Notes: a model not told the origin generated them from the letters alone. Shown: positions 20,809 to 31,748, numbered from the stretch's first letter. The stretch is 64,000 nt of DNA from Archivesica marissinica (GCA_014843695.1 CM026397.1:49674221-49738220), one strand, 5' to 3'. Numbers and translations are program-made.

Positions 20809-21808
20809 NNNNNNNNNNNNNNNNNNNNNNNNNNNNNNNNNNNNNNNNNNNNNNNNNNNNNNNNNNNNNNNNNNNNNNNNNNNNNNNNNNNNNNNNNNNN
20901 NNNNNNNNNNNNNNNNNNNNNNNNNNNNNNNNNNNNNNNNNNNNNNNNNNNNNNNNNNNNNNNNNNNNNNNNNNNNNNNNNNNNNNNNNNNNNNNNNNNN
21001 NNNNNNNNNNNNNNNNNNNNNNNNNNNNNNNNNNNNNNNNNNNNNNNNNNNNNNNNNNNNNNNNNNNNNNNNNNNNNNNNNNNNNNNNNNNNNNNNNNNN
21101 NNNNNNNNNNNNNNNNNNNNNNNNNNNNNNNNNNNNNNNNNNNNNNNNNNNNNNNNNNNNNNNNNNNNNNNNNNNNNNNNNNNNNNNNNNNNNNNNNNNN
21201 NNNNNNNNNNNNNNNNNNNNNNNNNNNNNNNNNNNNNNNNNNNNNNNNNNNNNNNNNNNNNNNNNNNNNNNNNNNNNNNNNNNNNNNNNNNNNNNNNNNN
21301 NNNNNNNNNNNNNNNNNNNNNNNNNNNNNNNNNNNNNNNNNNNNNNNNNNNNNNNNNNNNNNNNNNNNNNNNNNNNNNNNNNNNNNNNNNNNNNNNNNNN
21401 NNNNNNNNNNNNNNNNNNNNNNNNNNNNNNNNNNNNNNNNNNNNNNNNNNNNNNNNNNNNNNNNNNNNNNNNNNNNNNNNNNNNNNNNNNNNNNNNNNNN
21501 NNNNNNNNNNNNNNNNNNNNNNNNNNNNNNNNNNNNNNNNNNNNNNNNNNNNNNNNNNNNNNNNNNNNNNNNNNNNNNNNNNNNNNNNNNNNNNNNNNNN
21601 NNNNNNNNNNNNNNNNNNNNNNNNNNNNNNNNNNNNNNNNNNNNNNNNNNNNNNNNNNNNNNNNNNNNNNNNNNNNNNNNNNNNNNNNNNNNNNNNNNNN
21701 NNNNNNNNNNNNNNNNNNNNNNNNNNNNNNNNNNNNNNNNNNNNNNNNNNNNNNNNNNNNNNNNNNNNNNNNNNNNNNNNNNNNNNNNNNNNNNNNNNNN
21801 NNNNNNNN
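20809..21808. other. Scaffold gap, exactly 1000 N
   Basis: A run of exactly 1000 N is a conventional placeholder; the true size is unknown. The left edge is 28-bp array and the right edge is a trinucleotide repeat, so the missing sequence is probably repetitive. Confidence 0.99.
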
Positions 21809-21939
21809 TGATGATGATGAGATGATGATGATGATGATGAGATGATGATGATGATGATGATGATGGTGATGATGGTGATGATGATGATGATGATGATGAT
21901 GATGAGATGATGATGATGATGATGATGATGATGAGATGA

Positions 21940-21971
<32 letters not shown>

Positions 21972-21990
21972 ATGATGATGATGATGATGA
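21809..21990. repeat. (ATG)n/(GAT)n microsatellite
   Basis: About 180 bp of TGATGATGATG with occasional GAGATG and GGTGATG interruptions, starting at the gap edge. His/Ser/Ile-rich translations from it are artefacts. Confidence 0.95.
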
Positions 21991-22424
21991 ATGATCAGGT
22001 AACATAGTTTTCTATCATAAAACAAATGTCCTGCCTAAAATAAAGATATAAACAAGATATAATAATTCAAACATGTAATTAAACAAATTGCGCTTTTCAA
22101 ATTGTTCTTAGATGTACATGCTATGACAAGTATCACATTTCCCGAACACTTAACTTCTGCCTTTATCCAATATAAACCGATACAGCTAATGGATTTCTTC
22201 CATTATGCTTAATTACATTTTCTCCTAAGTCAAACATGGCGTGACACGGAGCAAGAATCATAATCTCACAAAGCAAGCACGCAGAATAATTGTACATAAT
22301 CTCACTGTTTTTAAATTGCGAAAATGATTGCAACGTGATGTGGGAATAGGGTATGCATGCTTACATGTCAGGTCTGCATAATGGTGTTCTTTATGTAAAC
22401 ATGTTGAGGATTGTATCCGCAATC
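21991..22424. other. No recognised feature
   Basis: AT-rich sequence between the microsatellite and a SINE C. Nothing coding or structured seen. Confidence 0.4.
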
Positions 22425-22680
22425 ATTATAATGATAGCGCGTGATAGCGCAGTGGATGCGCGTTCGCTTCGGGTGCGAAAGGTCCGGAGTCCGAACCCCA
22501 CTGGAGCCGTTACGATTGTGCCCTTAGGCAAGGTATTTAAATTCCACGTTGCCTCTTCTCTCTCCCTCGTGGCGATGGATTCCATCAGGAATGAGGTCTC
22601 GAGAGTGATTTATATAAGTTGAAATAACTTGTTTCGCAATCGAGCTAAAATAAATTTGTATAAACTAAAATTATAATGAT
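22425..22680 (+). mobile_element. SINE family C, full length, best-preserved tRNA-Pro-like head
   Basis: The SINE (22436-22669, 234 bp) is flanked by ATTATAATGAT at 22425-22435 and 22670-22680. The head has an anticodon arm TTCGC-TTCGGGT-GCGAA, as in tRNA-Pro(CGG), followed by AGGTCCGGAGTCCGAACCCC. The body (TGCCCTTAGGCAAGGTATTT, TGGCGATGGATTCCATCAGG) and tail (TTGTTTCGCAATCGAGCTAA) follow. Open frames on either strand here are artefacts. Confidence 0.93.
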
Positions 22681-22800
22681 GGTCGCTAAATCACTATGGT
22701 TCTATCTTCAAAAATAATATTTGTTTGTCTAAGTGAATAATCGAATACTATTTCACTCATGAACATAGAAAGCTATTATTATCACTCGTGGCTAGTGTGT

Positions 22801-23078
22801 GTATTTATTTATCGTCGCTACCGGTTGCACATATGAGCGACGCCTCCTGAAGAGATTAGTCATTTTAGTTTGTTTGGAGGATAGTGCAATGATACAGACA
22901 GAGACCCATTCCAGAGTCTCCTCTGGTTCTGTTACGTGCACGGTGTACAACACTAATACGAGGCCTCGGTTTAAAGTCCTATCTGAAATACTGTTAATTT
23001 TATTAGGATCAGACGGGGGATCGAACCTGCGCTGCCTGTGTTACCAGTCCAGCGTGTTACCACTGGACTACATATCCG
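22801..23078 (-). mobile_element. SINE family A, first segmental copy
   Basis: Near full length on the minus strand: head (ATATGTAGTCCAGTGGTAAC, then GGTTCGATCCCCCGTCTGAT), body, hairpin (AGCGACG...CGTCGCT on plus) and a short ATAAATA tail. It marks the left end of the duplicated block. A near-identical copy lies at 26914-27191. Confidence 0.9.
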
Positions 23079-23437
23079 TATGTAACTCGTGGCTAGCGCC
23101 ACTATAGTCCAACACGTTGACGTTATTATCACCGTCATTAACGTTGCTTATAACCTGGGACCGGACGTCAGGGGAGGTAACTGATAATTATCATCTTATT
23201 ATTTCACTGATATATTTCTATGTTTCATTGAAATAACAAAATAAAATGTGTTATTCAATTTCCACTGCATTCATTTTAATTCACTAATACATTTCTATCA
23301 TGATAAAATAAAAGACATATAGATTGATGATATTTCTTGCAGACGTTAAAACATTATTTGCAGAAATCATGAAACTTGTTTCTAATGGAGCGCCACCGGT
23401 GAGAAAGTGTATTAATAATAATGGACTGCAAGTACAA

Positions 23438-23928
23438 AGGTATGACGTCACGACAGTGTGTTAAAGACGTAGTACAGACTCCAATCATTAACAAACGTCA
23501 ACTCAGGAGTTGGTTCGGTGAATATTAGCTTATAGGATCACTTATTGCGAAGGGCAACCTTACCCGGTCAGCTAACAAAACGAGTTAATACCAACATGTT
23601 TGTAAATGTCTGAAGTATGTCACACATGCGGCATAAATTGGCATACATCGTAGCGTTCGGAGAAATCCAAGATGGCGTTCAAAATGGCCGCCATAAATTG
23701 ATCCACTTAAAGGACTATAAATGGTCCAGCAGTTTACATTTTCATTTTATTGGTGGCTACCGGTAAATGAAATCCTATTTTCACTTTTGAAAGTTTGCAG
23801 ACTGCAAAATCACGATTTATTGATTGAAAGTTAGTGTTCGAATTATTTCGGGGAAAAAATTGTATTATCAATGCTATTTATATATATAAATGCATTTTCT
23901 TGCGTTTTGCGATACAATGTCGCTTTAA
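23438..23928. mobile_element. Family J-related element, diverged, ending at TTAA
   Basis: ACTCCAATCATTAACAAACG, TCAACTCAGGAGTTGG, GAAATCCTATTTTCACTTTT and GCGATACAATGTCGCTTTAA follow the family J order, with intervening unrelated sequence. The terminal TTAA is at 23925-23928. The 50-bp satellite starts 18 bp further on. The region includes AAGATGGCGTTCAAAATGGC (about 23670-23689). Confidence 0.6.
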
Positions 23929-23945
23929 GGCCGTCACATAAGGTT

Positions 23946-25905
23946 GGCCGCTACAGTGCGCTGCTATGGTTAACGCTGCCATATAGTCCAACCGTGACCG
24001 CTACAGTGCGCTGTTATGGTTAACGCTGTCGTGTAGTCCAACCGTGACCGCTACAGTGCGCTGTTATGGTTAACGCTGTCATGTAGTCCAATCGTGACTG
24101 CTACAGTGCGCTGTTATGGTTAACGCTGTCATGTAGTCCAACCGTGACTGCTACAGTGCGCTGTTATGGTTAACGCTGTCGTGTAGTCCAACCGTGACCG
24201 CTACAGTGCGCTGTTATGGTTAACGCTGTCATGTAGTCCAACCGTGACTGCTACAGTGCGCTGTTATGGTTAACGCTGTCGTGTAGTCCAACCGTGACTG
24301 CTACAGTGCGCTGTTATGGTTAACGTTGTCATGTAGTCAAACCGTGACCGCTACAGTGCGCTGTTATGGTTAACGCTGTCATATAGTCCAACCGTGACCA
24401 CTACAGTGCGCTGTTATGGTTAACGCTGTCATGTAGTCCAACCGTGACAGCTACAGTGCGCTGTTATGGTTAACGCTGTCATATAGTCCAACCGTGACCG
24501 CTACAGTGCGCAGTTATGGTTAACGCTGTCATATAGTCCAACCGTGACCGCTACAGTGCGCTGTTATGGTTAACTCTGCCACATAGTCCAACCGTGACCG
24601 CTACAGTGCGCTGTTATGGTTGACGCTGTCATATAGTCCAACCGTGACCGCTACAGTGCGCTGTTATGGTTAACTCTGCCATATAGTCCAACCGTGACCG
24701 CTACAGTGCGCTGTTATGGTTAACGCTGTCATATAGTCCAACCGTGACCGCTACAGTGCGCTGTTATGGTTAACGCTGTCATATAGTCCAACCGTGACCG
24801 CTACAGTGCGCTGTTATGGTTAACGCTGTCATATAGTCCAACCGTGACCGCTACAGTGCGCTGTTATGGTTAACTCTGCCATATAGTCCAACCGTGACCG
24901 CTACAGTGCGCTGTTATGGTTAACGCTGTCATATAGTCCAACCGTGACCGCTACAGTGCGCTGTTATGGTTAACGCTGTCATATAGTCCAACCGTGACCG
25001 CTACAGTGCGCTGTTATGGTTAACGCTGTCATGTAGTCCAACCGTGACTGCTACAGTGCGCTGTTATGGTTAACGCTGTCATGTAGTCCAACCGTGACTG
25101 CTACAGTGCGCTGTTATGGTTAACGCTGTCGTGTAGTCCAACCGTGACTGCTACAGTGCGCTGTTATGGTTAACGTTGTCATGTAGTCAAACCGTGACCG
25201 CTACAGTGCGCTGTTATGGTTAACGCTGTCATATAGTCCAACCGTGACCACTACAGTGCGCTGTTATGGTTAACGCTGTCATGTAGTCCAACCGTGACAG
25301 CTACAGTGCGCTGTTATGGTTAACGCTGTCATATAGTCCAACCGTGACCGCTACAGTGCGCAGTTATGGTTAACGCTGTCATATAGTCCAACCGTGACCG
25401 CTACAGTGCGCTGTTATGGTTAACTCTGCCACATAGTCCAACCGTGACCGCTACAGTGCGCTGTTATGGTTGACGCTGTCATATAGTCCAACCGTGACCG
25501 CTACAGTGCGCTGTTATGGTTAACTCTGCCACATAGTCCACCGTGACCGCTACAGTGCGCTGTTATGGTTAACGCTGTCATATAGTCCAACCGTGACGCT
25601 ACAGTGCGCTGTTATGGTTAACGCTGTCATATAGTCAACCGTGACCGCTACAGTGCGCTGTTATGGTTAACGCTGTCATATAGTCCAACCGTGACCGCTA
25701 CAGTGCGCTGTTATGGTTAACTCTGCCATATAGTCCAACCGTGACCGCTACAGTGCGCTGTTATGGTTAACGCTGTCATATAGTCCAACCGTGACCGCTA
25801 CAGTGCGCTGTTATGGTTAACGCTGTCATATAGTCCAACCGTGACCGCTACAGTGCGCTGTTATGGTTAACGCTGTCATGCAGTCCAACCGTGACCGCTA
25901 CAGTG
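23946..25905. repeat. 50-bp satellite, array 1, about 39 units
   Basis: The unit reads TAACGCTGTCATATAGTCCA ACCGTGACCGCTACAGTGCG CTGTTATGGT. A block of unit variants (TAACGTTGTC, GACCACTACAG, GACAGCTACAG, GCGCAGTTATG, TGACGCTGTC) starting at 24321 repeats in the same order at 25171. That is a higher-order duplication of 850 bp, or 17 units. Three single-base deletions lie at about 25540-25635. Confidence 0.97.
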
Positions 25906-26060
25906 AGATGAAGGTTCATGCTTTCCGGTAATCTGGCCATGGTAGTTACAATAAGATTAAGGTTTCCGGTTGTTGTCTAGTCCAGCGACGATCATTACAT
26001 TCAGCCTAAGGTTCATGCTGTCACCTAGTCCAGCCACGACTGTTATATTTGTTATATTAC
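25906..26060. repeat. Decayed edge units of the 50-bp satellite
   Basis: AAGGTTCATGCTGTCACCTA then GTCCAGCCACGACTGTTATA, and TTGTCTAGTCCAGCGACGAT, still align loosely with GTTAACGCTGTCATATAGTC and CAACCGTGACCGCTACAG. Diverged margins are expected when unequal exchange homogenises the interior. Confidence 0.6.
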
Positions 26061-26254
26061 AATCTGTATACAGTGGGTGTGTGCTGCTATGGATATAGGT
26101 ACGTAGCGGGACTAGCTATCACCCAGATACATCACAACCAACTGGAATATTGGCACTGTGATTTTACATAATTTTATATTAAAATAGGTGGAAATACGTG
26201 TGTGAGGAGATCTTTCTAGAGTGTTCATGTGTTTGCTATATCTTGGTCTAAATT

Positions 26255-26630
26255 CAGCGCACCATCAGCTTATGTCATATGGCGACTCTCCTACTAGTGC
26301 AGGAAGACTCCAGGTGCCGCTAAATGCAGTAGTTCAGGCAGGGACGGACGGACACACGGATAGAACCATCGACCTTCCTCAAGCCAGCTGTATAGCCTCT
26401 GCACATGCAACATTAGACCGGCTGTCCGATTAGCGCGGTGGTTAACACGTTCGCTTCTCATCAATGCAACCTTCGATCCTCGTACCCGGAAGCATAGGCT
26501 ACATGTGAGTGAGATCATCTCACACGAAATACTACATTTACGCTTGCATCCGCGTCAAGGAGATTGACTAATATGAGTTGTTAAAGCTTGCTTCGCAATC
26601 GTTGACAAAATAAATAAACGTTATACTTTA
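26255..26630. mobile_element. SINE D fragment (minus) joined to diverged SINE B (plus), copy 1
   Basis: 26255-26420 holds family D landmarks on minus (CATATGGCGACTCTCCTACT, ATAGAACCATCGACCTTCCT, CAAGCCAGCTGTATAGCCTC). From about 26423 a family B sequence begins on plus (GCTGTCCGATTAGCGCGGTG, then TGTTAAAGCTTGCTTCGCAA and AAAATAAATAAACG). Short open frames on both strands are artefacts. Confidence 0.75.
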
Positions 26631-26913
26631 AATAGCAGGCTCGTAGCCACACTGAAGCACACCGAGACACCTGCCTCGGTTAACATTTCCACAGCAACCA
26701 AAAAATAAATGAAAATTTAATAAATAAAATACAAAATTATCCCTTTGCTGTATCAAATGTTGACTGCTAGAGAGCTGGAAGGTCAGTACATAATTATACG
26801 TCTAAACTCATTAAATAAGAAAACGCAGGAAATCGCTTCTCTACCCTAACACGTTTAAAGGGGAACATGCCCCGGATCACCCTAAATTGCCTCCGTTGAA
26901 ATTTGCATCTGGC

Positions 26914-27191
26914 TATTTATCGTCGCTACCGGTTGCACATATGAGCGACGCCTCCTGAAGAGATTAGTCATTTTAGTTTGTTTGGAGGATAGTGCAATGA
27001 TACAGACAGAGACCCATTCCAGAGTCTCCTCTGGTTCTGTTACGTGCACGGTGTACAACACTAATACGAGGCCTCGGTTTAAAGTCCTATCTGAAATACT
27101 GTTAATTTTATTAGGATCAGACGGGGGATCGAACCTGCGCTGCCTGTGTTACCAGTCCAGCGTGTTACCACTGGACTACATATCCGTATGT
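26914..27191 (-). mobile_element. SINE family A, second segmental copy
   Basis: It is near-identical to 22806-23078 because it was copied within the segmental duplication rather than by its own retrotransposition. Confidence 0.9.
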
Positions 27192-28053
27192 AACTCGTGG
27201 CTAGCGCCACTATAGTCCAACACGTTGACGTTATTATCACCGTCATTAACGTTGCTTATAACCTGGGACCGGACGTCAGGGGAGGTAACTGATAATTATC
27301 ATCTTATTATTTCACTGATATATTTCTATGTTTCATTGAAATAACAAAATAAAATGTGTTATTCAATTTCCACTGCATTCATTTTAATTCACTAATACAT
27401 TTCTATCATGATAAAATAAAAGACATATAGATTGATGATATTTCTTGCAGACGTTAAAACATTATTTGCAGAAATCATGAAACTTGTTTCTAATGGAGCG
27501 CCACCGGTGAGAAAGTGTATTAATAATAATGGACTGCAAGTACAAAGGTATGACGTCACGACAGTGTGCTAAAGACGTAGTACAGACTCCAATCATTAAC
27601 AAACGTCAATTCAGGAGTTGGTTCGGTGAATATTAGCTTATAGGATCACTTATTGCGAAGGGCAACCTTACCCGGTCAGCTAACAAAACGAGTTAATACC
27701 AACATGTTTGTAAATGTCTGAAGTATGTCACACATGCGGCATAAATTGGCATACATCGTAGCGTTCGGAGAAATCCAAGATGGCGTTCAAAATGGCCGCC
27801 ATAAATTGATCCACTTAAAGGACTATAAATGGTCCAGCAGTTTACATTTTCATTTTATTGGTGGCTACCGGTAAATGAAATCCTATTTTCACTTTTGAAA
27901 GTTTGCAAACTGCAAAATCACGATTTATTGATTGAAAGTTAGTGTTCGAATTATTTCGGGGAAAAAATTGTATTATCAATGCTATTTATATATATAAATG
28001 CATTTTCTTGCGTTTTGCGATACAATGTCGCTTTAAGGCCGTCACATAAGGTT

Positions 28054-29166
28054 GGCCGCTACAGTGCGCTGCTATGGTTAACGCTGCCATATAGTCCAAC
28101 CGTGACCGCTACAGTGCGCTGTTATGGTTAACGCTGTCGTGTAGTCCAACCGTGACCGCTACAGTGCGCTGTTATGGTTAACGCTGTCATGTAGTCCAAT
28201 CGTGACTGCTACAGTGCGCTGTTATGGTTAACGCTGTCATGTAGTCCAACCGTGACTGCTACAGTGCGCTGTTATGGTTAACGCTGTCGTGTAGTCCAAC
28301 CGTGACCGCTACAGTGCGCTGTTATGGTTAACGCTGTCATGTAGTCCAACCGTGACTGCTACAGTGCGCTGTTATGGTTAACGCTGTCGTGTAGTCCAAC
28401 CGTGACTGCTACAGTGCGCTGTTATGGTTAACGTTGTCATGTAGTCCAACCGTGACCGCTACAGTGCGCAGTTATGGTTAACGCTGTCATGTAGTCCAAT
28501 CGTGACTGCTACAGTGCGCTGTTATGGTTAACGCTGTCGTGTAGTCCAACCGTGACCGCTACAGTGCGCTGTTATGGTTAACGCTGTCATATAGTCCAAC
28601 CGTGACCGCTACAGTGCGCTGTTATGGTTAACGCTGTCATGTAGTCCAACCGTGACCGCTACAGTGCACTGTTATCGTTAACGCTGTCATATAGTCCAAC
28701 CGTGACCGCTACAGTGCGCTGTTATGGTTAACTCTGCCACATAGTCCAACCGTGACCGCTACAGTGCGCTGTTATGGTTGACGCTGTCATATAGTCCAAC
28801 CGTGACCGCTACAGTGCGCTGTTATGGTTAACTCTGCCATATAGTCCAACCGTGACCGCTACAGTGCGCTGTTATGGTTAACGCTGTCATATAGTCCAAC
28901 CGTGACCGCTACAGTGCGCTGTTATGGTTAACGCTGTCATATAGTCCAACCGTGACCGCTACAGTGCGCTGTTATGGTTAACTCTGCCATATAGTCCAAC
29001 CGTGACCGCTACAGTGCGCTGTTATGGTTAACGCTGTCATATAGTCCAACCGTGACCGCTACAGTGCGCTGTTATGGTTAACGCTGTCATATAGTCCAAC
29101 CGTGACCGCTACAGTGCGCTGTTATGGTTAACGCTGTCATGCAGTCCAACCGTGACCGCTACAGTG
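28054..29166. repeat. 50-bp satellite, array 2, about 22 units
   Basis: Same unit as 23946-25905. It shares the leading and trailing variant order with array 1 but lacks the 17-unit internal duplication. The TTAA end of the J-related element again lies 18 bp before the array. Confidence 0.97.
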
Positions 29167-29515
29167 AGATGAAGGTTCATGCTTTCCGGTAATCTGGCCA
29201 TGGTAGTTACAATAAGATTAAGGTTTCCGGTTGTTGTCTAGTCCAGCGACGATCATTACATTCAGCCTAAGGTTCATGCTGTCACCTAGTCCAGCCACGA
29301 CTGTTATATTTGTTATATTACAATCTGTATACAGTGGGTGTGTGCTGCTATGGATATAGGTACGTAGCGGGACTAGCTATCACCCAGATACATCACAACC
29401 AACTGGAATATTGGCACTGTGATTTTACATAATTTTATATTAAAATAGGTGGAAATACGTGTGTGAGGAGATCTTTCTAGAGTGTTCATGTGTTTGCTAT
29501 ATATTGGTCTAAATT

Positions 29516-29891
29516 CAGCGCACCATCAGCTTATGTCATATGGCGACTCTCCTACTAGTGCAGGAAGACTCCAGGTGCCGCTAAATGCAGTAGTTCAGGC
29601 AGGGACGGACGGACACACGGATAGAACCATCGACCTTCCTCAAGCCAGCTGTATAGCCTCTGCACATGCAACATTAGACCGGCTGTCCGATTAGCGCGGT
29701 GGTTAACACGTTCGCTTCTCATCAATGCAACCTTCGATCCTCGTACCCGGAAGCATAGGCTACATGTGAGTGAGATCATCTCACACGAAATACTACATTT
29801 ACGTTTGCATCCGCGTCAAGGAGATTGACTAATATGAGTTGTTAAAGCTTGCTTGGCAATCGTTGACAAAATAAATAAACGTTATACTTTA
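29516..29891. mobile_element. SINE D fragment (minus) joined to SINE B (plus), copy 2
   Basis: Duplicate of 26255-26630 with a few substitutions (ATATATTGGTC for ATATCTTGGTC, TACGTTTGC for TACGCTTGC). Confidence 0.75.
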
Positions 29892-30178
29892 AATAGCAGG
29901 CTCGTAGCCACACTGAAGCACACCGAGACACCTGCCTCGGTTAACATTTCCACAGCAACCAAAAAATAAATGAAAATTTAATAAATAAAATTCAAAATTA
30001 TCCCTTTGCTGTATCAAATGTTGACTGCTAGAGAGCTGGAAGGTCAGTACATAATTATACGTCTAAACTCATTAAATAAGAAAACGCAGGAAATCGCTTC
30101 TCTACCCTAACACGTTTAAAGGGGAACATGCCCCGGATCACCCTAAATTGCCTCCGTTGAAATTTGCATCTGGCGAAT

Positions 30179-30377
30179 TATGATACCTTACTGTAAAAAA
30201 TTGGTTCAATTAATTAACACAATTTTGATAAAATTACATTTATCCTAACGCAACATCTGTTTAGACGACAACAGTAAAAACAAAGGATTCCAACTAAAAG
30301 GACCAATATACATTTAGGGATAAATCTGACTTTATCCATCAAGGGAGGTAATAGAAAAACCATTAATGTCTCTCATA
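30179..30377. mobile_element. Family I element, one half
   Basis: TTACTGTAAAAAATTGGTTC, GCAACATCTGTTTAGACGAC, ACAAAGGATTCCAACTAAAA, CAAGGGAGGTAATAGAAAAA and terminal ATGTCTCTCAT match family I. The other terminus is absent. The left edge coincides with the end of the segmental duplication. Confidence 0.7.
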
Positions 30378-30448
30378 GATTACTGAACACTGAACAGTCG
30401 GCATAATTAGAGAAGGCAACTCGTAATTACCCTTCTAGAATTGTCAAC

Positions 30449-30704
30449 TTTAGGCCATAATAAAATATTTCCTAGATTTTCATCCCCGCCCGTCCCCGTT
30501 TTTAGGGCCCGCCCCGATTTTTTTTATTACTATTTGAAAAAAAAAAAAAAAATCTTGTCAAGTTGAATCTTGTCAAAACACCATTTTATCAGCATAAATA
30601 TCGATATCCTGAAAATATAAAATAAAAAATAAAATTTCACCCCCCGCCCCCATTTTCAAAAAAATTTGGATGAAAATCTAGGATTTATTTTATTATGGCC
30701 TTAA
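30449..30704. mobile_element. 256-bp MITE with long terminal inverted repeats, family L
   Basis: The left end is TTTAGGCCATAATAAAATAT then TTCCTAGATTTTCATCC. The right end, reverse-complemented, is TTAAGGCCATAATAAAATAA then ATCCTAGATTTTCATCC. The inverted repeats are about 37 bp with few mismatches. The interior is low complexity (poly-A near 30538-30552, C/G-rich strings). The ends TTTA/TTAA fit a decayed TTAA target duplication. No coding capacity. Confidence 0.8.
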
Positions 30705-30783
30705 TTAAAGATCAATAACATTCGAGATCTCCAAGTACATTTAAAGCCCTTATATGCGATTACTTAGAATTTGCTGCACTTGC

Positions 30784-30837
30784 GTCGCTCATATGGGCAA
30801 CCGGTAGCGACGATAAATAAAACGTAAATCACATACA
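30784..30837 (+). mobile_element. SINE family A, 3' end only
   Basis: It starts at the first arm of the 3' hairpin (CGTCGCTCATATGGGCAACC) and ends ATAAATAAAACGTAAATCAC. The extreme 5' truncation, followed by the segment shared with 12272-12414, is the pattern expected from 3' transduction. Confidence 0.75.
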
Positions 30838-30987
30838 ATTAACATGTATCTATATGTAATATTTCCAGATTAATTCGAGTAATTTTGGAACAAACTTTCG
30901 AATTACAGACCACATGTTTTGATGTGACCGTTTTCTGAGGTTGTATACTATACAATGTAGTATTCCAATGCGACTGTGTGTTGTAGT
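30838..30987. repeat. Segment shared (inverted) with 12272-12414
   Basis: AACATGTATCTATATGTAAT, TTTCCAGATTAATTCGAGTA, GTTTTGATGTGACCGTTTTC and TATTCCAATGCGACTGTGTG all recur near 12272-12414 on the other strand. Downstream of 30987 the similarity stops. Confidence 0.75.
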
Positions 30988-31368
30988 GTGAACACACATT
31001 GCTGCACTCTGAGGAATCAGGCGGAGGTGATGATAATGTCCCTTAATTCCATTATTCAATAATACATTATTCTTCAATTAAGCAAAGTATTGAAGATGTG
31101 CCCCGAAACTGTTTTTGTGAAATTATCTCTTTTTATGGATACATGCAGTAGTATATATTTACAAAATCGCCAATAACTTACATTGAAATTGGCGGCCTCG
31201 AGATTATAAAACCTTTCTCAGATCTCAAAAACTCGATCTCAAGTAAATTTGATTGGTTGATTCTGAGATGTACAATCAGCTGAACCAATCAGAAGATTGA
31301 GACTGTGCTTGAGGTTGGAGAAGAAGGTTTGTAACCCCGGGGTCAGGATCAGTCTGATGGACATGGAT

Positions 31369-31423
<55 letters not shown>

Positions 31424-31450
31424 GGCACGCACGCACGCACGCACGCACGC
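31369..31450. repeat. (ACGC)n microsatellite
   Basis: About 20 tetranucleotide units with one AGGC interruption near 31422, followed by AAGCACATATATATATG. Arg/Cys/Val/Ala and His/Ala/Arg/Thr open frames are artefacts. Confidence 0.95.
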
Positions 31451-31483
31451 AAGCACATATATATATGCGAATTTGCTAATGAA

Positions 31484-31748
31484 TAATAAAAGTGCTTGTT
31501 TATAGTGTCACCCCTATTTAAAAGGCCAGCCATTTCTGACTTATGAGACACATCTTTTTATGAACATCAGTACTTCCCGAATCCTATGCTTGTATGCCAG
31601 GCGCCAGGCTGGTAGGCAATCGGTAACCATTATTTAACTAGCTGGCGGTTTACCAACCGGCCACATCAGAACGAACCCCTGACGAGAATCGAACCATCGA
31701 CCTCCCGCTCCGTAGGTAGACGCCTTAACCACTAGGCCACGGAGACGG
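31484..31748 (-). mobile_element. SINE family E, full length, tRNA-Arg-like head
   Basis: Sense order: head GTGGCCTAGTGGTTAAGGCG then TCTACCTACGGAGCGGGAGG and GGTTCGATTCTCG. The loop CTACGGA gives anticodon ACG, as in tRNA-Arg(ACG). Body: GTTCGTTCTGATGTGGCCGG, GCCTGGCGCCTGGCATACAA, CGGGAAGTACTGATGTTCAT, AAGTCAGAAATGGCTGGCC. A second copy is at 54388-54648. Confidence 0.85.

Larger units (their letters stand above)
22806..26913 (+). repeat. Tandem segmental duplication, copy 1 (4108 bp)
   Basis: It starts TATTTATCGTCGCTACCGGT and ends AATTTGCATCTGGC, and copy 2 follows with no spacer. Contents in order: SINE A (minus), unique AT-rich DNA, a family J 3' half, a 50-bp satellite, unique DNA, and fused SINE D and SINE B fragments. 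About seven substitutions separate the copies outside the satellite. Confidence 0.95.
26914..30174 (+). repeat. Tandem segmental duplication, copy 2 (3261 bp)
   Basis: The same order as copy 1, but 847 bp shorter. The difference equals 17 satellite units (850 bp) minus the three single-base deletions in array 1, so it lies entirely in the satellite. Substitutions include TGTGTTAAAG/TGTGCTAAAG, GTCAACTCAGG/GTCAATTCAGG and CTTCGCAATC/CTTGGCAATC. Confidence 0.95.

Noticed and set aside
19179..21845. Plus-strand open frames of 730-890 codons
   Set aside because: The same 28-bp repeat on the other strand, extended artificially through N.
22436..22510. tRNA-Pro-like sequence
   Set aside because: Head of a TSD-flanked SINE C; D arm and acceptor do not form a full cloverleaf.
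23946..29166. CRISPR-like regular repeats
   Set aside because: Repeats are contiguous with no unique spacers, and the genome context is animal. They are satellites.
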